Made by a program: the position numbers and the translations under genes. 64,000 bases of DNA from the NCBI GenBank assembly GCA_025642065.1, contig JAODUP010000560.1, positions 67,501-131,500 of the forward strand. The letters are read 5' to 3'. The notes beneath the pieces are model-generated. The model saw nothing but the letters and a program-made list of their open reading frames with translations, searched no databases and was not told where the DNA came from. Each line of letters begins with the position of its first letter. Positions within the stretch are counted from its first letter, which is position 1. Shown piece by piece: positions 58,691 through 64,000 of the stretch. The DNA is from Paralvinella palmiformis. Lineage: Eukaryota; Annelida; Polychaeta; Terebellida; Alvinellidae.

Positions 58691-59794
58691 AATTAAATTA
58701 AATTTAAAAAAATAATAATAATGACACTATCACCGCCAACATGAAGCTCATGTGTTTTGAATTTCTAATCTTGATGGCAGTCTCTGCAATATTTGTTTGA
58801 GCATTTGACAGTGTTAGCATAAATAATGACAACTGTTAATGGGTAGGGCGACCTGGTGGTTTCATAACGACTCGACTCTACTGTACAGTGACTATGTGGG
58901 GCTGAGTGTAACATTCAGGTCAGTATCTTGAACGACAACGGTGGATGATAATTATAGTTTTGGATTATATAGCTCATCATTTTGTGGGTTTTACTGTTTT
59001 GTCAATATGTAGAGCTGCTTTATCATACCTCGTACAATTACAGCAATAATTGTTTCGGCATGACCCCCCCACTTCCCCCCAAAAAAACCCAACAATAACC
59101 AGAATATAAAATTAACCCAACAACAACAAAAGCAATTAATATCAATTTGTTAAAAAATTATTAAATCTAAAGTAATTTGAAATATTTGAATGCCAAGAAA
59201 CTGTGGACTAATTTAGTTTGAGTACCGTTCTTATGGAGATAAACTATGGCATGTCTGTATGTCTATATATGTCGATCTCTCTATATGCCTGTCTTTGTAT
59301 CCGTGTCTGTCTGTCTGTCTCTCTATCTGTTTGCCTGTCTATATCTCTAACTATTTATATGTATGTGTTTCTACGTGTTTGTCTGTCCATATAGGTCTGT
59401 CTATATGCCTGTCTCTCCATATGTCTGTCTCTCTGTAAGTTTTTCTATCTACATGCCTGTTTTCTATATTATGTCTGTCTGTTCGTCTGCTAGTCTATCT
59501 GTTCCCGCCTATCCCACATTGGCTATTCCATACACGCTGTCTCACTGACCCCGGCCCCTATATTCTGCCATATTGTCTACCCAGCTCACGTCACGTCATC
59601 CATATTTGTCGAAATTCATTAGCCAACTGGGAGCAATAGAACAATAGATATATAACGTGACCTGTACTCCCACGACACCTCATTGGTTTGTGTTCCCGTA
59701 CAATTTGACACCATCCTCATTTTACCAAGAGGCTTTCCTTTTTTCTAGCTACTTCTTATGAACGCACGTTCACAAGTCAGTCGGTCAGCTAGGG

Positions 59795-59930
59795 ACTCAC
59801 TCACTCACTCACTCACTCACTCACTCACTCACTCACTCACTCACTCACTCACTCACCACTCACCACCACCACCACTCACTCACTCACTCACTCACTCACT
59901 CACTCACTCACTCACTCACTCACTCACTCA
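59795..59930. repeat. (ACTC)n microsatellite
   Basis: Two long CTCA runs separated by ACCACTCACCACCACC. Complementary in unit to the GAGT tract at 52.5 kb. Confidence 0.95.
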
Positions 59931-61279
59931 CGTTTTCGGTTTTCGAGACCAACGGTTTAAAAAAAGTGGTCTATCAGTGTGTACCTATGATAAATATCAG
60001 AATCTGCCTTATGAGGCCACCTTTAACTGACGACTATCTGGACATATCGTGTTTTCCTAAGACCGGTTTACGGTAGATAATTATGGCATCTTTACAGAAA
60101 CTCCATAAGCCAATCATATATTTCCGTGATGATGACGTAACGAGCTGGATACTAATTTCCGGTCTACGATTACGGAACCAATTGGCTTGGTTCCGTCTGT
60201 TGTGAAGCATAACATTGGATCTTTTATACTTAGAGTCCCACAGGAAAATGATATTTTAACATCAACCCCTGATAATTGGATAATGCTCGCGATTTGGATT
60301 AGTACGAGTGGTCTTTGAAAGCAGTCTCCGATCAAGATAATAGACACTGATGGCGAAATTGGTCGAGGACGTCCCTAAAGGTGGGACGGATGTCGTGGGA
60401 ATAGGTTTTATACATACAGGGCCGTGATAGTCGAAAACATAGGAAGGAGTGGGTGGAGCGGCGAGGGAGGTTGGGGGATGTGACATCAGCCACTAAATAC
60501 CTGGTCGAATCAATTAGTATGACCAAATCTGTATTAATAGTGATTATTACAGCGCTGTAATTAATTCATCTGATTTATGATAACAGTAGGTCGTATTATT
60601 CACAGTTCCAAATAATGTTAATACTCATTATAAGATTTTATTTCGAAATCTTAGAGGGATAGCATTTAATTCCCTCGGTCAAGCTTCCCCACCCCCCACA
60701 GTTTTACTGCGCCATGACCAAAGACAGATTGCTGCTACGCATACGTATGACGTCATAATCAGCTGACCCTAACCTGTCACTTGCTAACGTCATAATGTAT
60801 GCAGAGAACCATTTGTATTTACAATGACGAGATCTAGTTCCCGTGGATAAACCTAATAAATTTTATTATCTTTTAGCGGATGTTTGAGGGCAGAAAATAT
60901 GTTATCGTTGATCAATTTTCACTTAAACGTATGTTTTTTGGTTGAATCAGCGATTTCAGATTAACAGTTCAATATGTTCTATTGCCCGTTTTATCAGCTT
61001 ATAGGATCGGCCTTATCCAGTCTCAATCGGTGTTCCGCGCCACACCCGTAGTTCGTCTGGCTGTCGCCAGATGGCGATTGAATTGTACTTCGAGTTTGTT
61101 GGCATAATAATGTACACGTTATCTCCGCGTGAAGGTGACCAGTATGGAAAACACGAGCATGTGCAAAGCAAACAAAAGGAGCGAGTACTTCGAGTTTATA
61201 GACTATACATTTGCTAAACACTCGTTTGCATGGTTTTCCGAGTATATGTTAGTCCGCTTTCGGTAGAGGACAGCTTAGT

Positions 61280-61380
61280 GTGTGTATGTGTGTGTATGTA
61301 TGTGTATGTATGTGTGTGTGCGTGTGTGCGAGCGTGCGTGCATGCGTGCGTGAGTGCGTGTGTGTTTGTGTCTGTGTGAG
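61280..61380. repeat. (GT)n/(GTAT)n microsatellite
   Basis: Mixed GTGTAT and GTGC repeats. Confidence 0.9.
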
Positions 61381-62277
61381 CGTCACTGGTGCCGAAGTTG
61401 GCATATCCAATGGAGGCTTTTGACGCGGTAACGCGAGCCGAAAACCACTCCGAGCCCTGATCATTAGTAAACATCTGATATACCTCATTGATGAGTGATT
61501 GAATTTGCTGAAAGCGGCGCCAGGGCTGCCATTCCCCCCCCCCCCGATCTCTGTATTCGGCGTTTCTTAAGACAGGAAACTCGGACAGTGAGAAGAATAG
61601 AGACGATATATTAAAAGTTTCTCTTCGAACAACGGCTCGTAAATCAGGACGGGAAGGAGATAGGCCACCAAGAGTTGATGGCCAGTTTTGGCGATGATGA
61701 TGAATGGGTTGATGACTGGATGGGATCAGATGAAACAATGGCCACGGTGAGAGAGTGACATCTCTGTGTCAGTGGCTTGTGTTATGATGGCGTTAGCGGG
61801 GTTTGTCATTGTACCGGTGATTGTTGTCGACCGTCTCTTAATTATGTGATGTCAGGCACCGGAAGGGAATGGATCTAGGTAATGCACCAGAGGGCGCCAA
61901 AACAAATTGCCAAACGGCAAAGTCGAAATACTATAGGCATAAAATTTGATCATCAGTTACCATTTCAGTGAGTGAGTGATGTTTTCGTTTACTCACTCAC
62001 TCACTCACTCACTCTCTCGCTTGCTCACTCACTCGGCAAAAATTTCGCCCTGTATTGGAATTTGTTATTAATGCTCATACAAATACGCCAATATTTTCTA
62101 TTATCTAGCTGTCTGTGTACTACAATCGACACTCAAACACGAGCCAAAGCTCTTTGTAGGTCTATAGAATATAATACGAAAAATAGACTACAATAGCTGA
62201 GGACAAACATCTCTTATGGCTGTCTGATTGGCATCAAAAGGATGATACCGATACAGTGTCTTGATATGATTAATAAC

Positions 62278-62316
62278 ACACACACGTATGCGTGCGCGCA
62301 CACACACACATACACA

Positions 62317-62392
<76 letters not shown>
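62278..62392. repeat. (CA)n-(TA)n compound microsatellite
   Basis: CA run to about 62352, then a TA run to about 62391. Confidence 0.95.
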
Positions 62393-62394
<2 letters not shown>

Positions 62395-63115
62395 AAGGGT
62401 TAAGAGGTTGTCCTGGGTTATAAATACACTTTGAAGAGGTAGCTATTTTGTTGATATTTTAAACATTGGTCAGATTCATTTGACCTTAAATAAATGATAA
62501 AATTGGTTAGAATATATATCTCTCTATCTGTATATCTTCTTTTCTCTCCGTCTGACTATGCGTCCGTTTGTCCGTCTGTTTGTCTGTCTACCTGTCTATT
62601 TGTCTCTCGGTATACGTATATGAATTTTAGAGTCGGGATGCGTGTACATGTGCCAGGCCGTGCATACCTGTAACCCAGGAGCGACAAAAATCATATTGTT
62701 AACAGGTCAGGTGGAAATATGAGACACCAAAGACTATAATCAGTTAGAAACACAGTAACACCTGTTCTAACTGTGACCTCTCAATGACATCCACCTGTCC
62801 GTTCCTCTGTGTTGTTGTTGATGATAAACAAAAGGCGGCAGTCAGTTGTCCTATTGGGTTACTTGTCTAATCCGGACACAATAGGCAAGTCAATTGGATG
62901 ACCGGATTATAGAGGGTTTGCTTTTCCTTTACGTATGCCTGACATATTCCCCATCAGGATGGCTGACATTCAGCAGCTGTAGGCTAACAATGGCATGATG
63001 ACATTACTGTCACTTAGTCAAAGTGCTCACCGTCACATTGAATTATCGTGTAAATCAATCTGTTCAGCATGGATAGAGAAATAGCACGGTCTAGGTCTAA
63101 ACAGCTATATTGTCT

Positions 63116-63266
63116 GGGTCTTACATGGTTATGGGTCTTACATGGTTATGGGTCTTAAATGGCTATGGGTCTTACATGGTTATGGTTCTAACATTGTTAT
63201 GGGTCTTACATGGTTATGGGTCTTACATGGCTATGGGTCTTACATGGTTATGGGTCTTACATGGCT
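63116..63266. repeat. 17-bp minisatellite, about nine copies
   Basis: Unit GGGTCTTACATGGTTAT. Copy 5 (GGTTCTAACATTGTTAT) is the most diverged. Confidence 0.95.
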
Positions 63267-63340
63267 GCTGAGTAGGGTATATCTATACTGTGGTGTATGC
63301 GGGAGTTTGTGATGACCAAGATGAGTTGGGTTTTGTTCAA

Positions 63341-63505
63341 TTGTTCAGCCTGGGTGCTGGTCTACCCCCCCCCCCCCGGACATATAGTTCGAAGGGCATC
63401 TGTCAAGGGAAACAAATTCGATAAACACGGGCATCGAGTGAATTCGAGCCCACAATCTGGGGGATTCTGGTGCAATATTCTACACACTGTACCACCTGAA
63501 GGCCC
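63341..63505 (-). mobile_element. tRNA-derived SINE (family C), second copy
   Basis: Shares CCTGG, GGGAAACAAATTC-ATAAACACGGG and an antisense box B-like GAATTCGAGCCCACAA with 46974-47115. Contains a 13-base C run. Confidence 0.55.
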
Positions 63506-63514
63506 ACCATGACC

Positions 63515-64000
63515 AAGTCGTAGTTTTCGAATCCAGCATACCCAAATCGTGATGTCTAAGTATAGCATACCCAAGTAGTGGTATACGTATAGCATACCTA
63601 TAAGTCATTATGTCTGAGTATAGCATGAAGTTGTATCTGAATATCGTATACCCAAGTAGAGGTGTCTGAGTATAGCATTCTGAGATCGTGCTTTCTAAGT
63701 ATTGCATACTCAGATCGTTTCCTGGCTTCTGAGTATAGCATGCCAAGGTATTAGTGTCTCATGCTAGCACGCTAAAATGGTGATGTCTGCGTATAGCATA
63801 CCCAAACAGTAATGTATTAGTATACCATATCCGTGTATTATAGTGGCTGAGTATGGCGTACCAGGGTAGTGGTATCTGAGCACAGCATACTCAGATCGTA
63901 ATACCCAAATAATAGTATTTAAGTAAAACATACCTAGGTAATGCTGTCTGAAAATAATATATTTACGTCATGACGCTCGAGTTTAGTATATCAATATCAG
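63515..64000. repeat. Degenerate minisatellite running off the window edge
   Basis: The unit TGTCTGAGTATAGCATACCC, followed by AAGTAGTGG-like sequence, recurs about every 30-34 bases with strong divergence, some fifteen times. The right end is not in the window. Confidence 0.8.

Larger units (their letters stand above)
44400..64000. other. Gene-poor region
   Basis: Apart from the repeats listed, I found no exon with family similarity or paired splice sites in these 19.6 kb. Short ORFs are scattered and unremarkable. It could hold long introns or regulatory DNA of a neighbouring gene. Confidence 0.5.

Noticed and set aside
61214..61738. 174-codon minus-strand ORF
   Set aside because: Its C-terminal third is a translated GT/CA microsatellite (THTHTH-type). 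The rest has no recognised domain or splice context. It could be a real exon but I cannot support it.
63116..63266. Regular repeats resembling a CRISPR array
   Set aside because: Copies are head-to-tail with no unique spacers, in animal DNA. It is a minisatellite.

Overview
This is eukaryotic (animal) nuclear DNA. It is AT-rich and full of microsatellites, SINEs and degraded LINEs. The genes are split into many exons with animal-type GT-AG splice sites, and no bacterial operon structure is present. Three single-copy animal genes are recognisable from exon-level protein similarity. The mix of repeats (several tRNA-derived SINE families, CR1/L2-like LINE 3' ends, a DUF659/hAT remnant) suits a marine invertebrate, possibly a lophotrochozoan. 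I cannot name the species or prove the phylum.

Layout: (1) 2.16-8.53 kb, plus strand: a complete four-exon PXMP4 (peroxisomal membrane protein 4) gene of 198 codons. (2) 9.76-13.75 kb, minus strand: a complete four-exon NDUFS6 (mitochondrial complex I accessory subunit) gene of 147 codons, in which two of the four expected zinc ligands are replaced by serine. (3) 13.75-23.69 kb: intergenic, with a LINE bounded by an apparent target-site duplication, a second LINE with a duplicated YxDD catalytic block, and other repeats. (4) 23.69-38.77 kb, minus strand: an eleven-exon ZXD-family C2H2 zinc-finger gene (ZXDA/B/C type, 1155 codons, nine fingers) whose reading frame closes exactly if intron 1 is a GC-AG intron. 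(5) 38.8-64 kb: no gene found, but many SINE insertions, LINE fragments, long microsatellites, poly-C/G runs, degenerate minisatellites and a few CpG-rich stretches that could be regulatory DNA.

All splice phases in the three genes are mutually consistent and each assembled frame is a multiple of three, which is the main support for the models. The genes do not form a functional unit: a peroxisomal membrane protein, a respiratory-chain subunit and a nuclear transcription factor happen to be neighbours. The most informative mobile DNA is a roughly 190-bp tRNA-derived SINE (family A) with about a dozen copies. At least six copies carry visible 12-14 bp target-site duplications, one is severely 5'-truncated, and one is nested in a LINE. 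A second SINE family (B) has a 3' end resembling the 3' end of a LINE in the same window.
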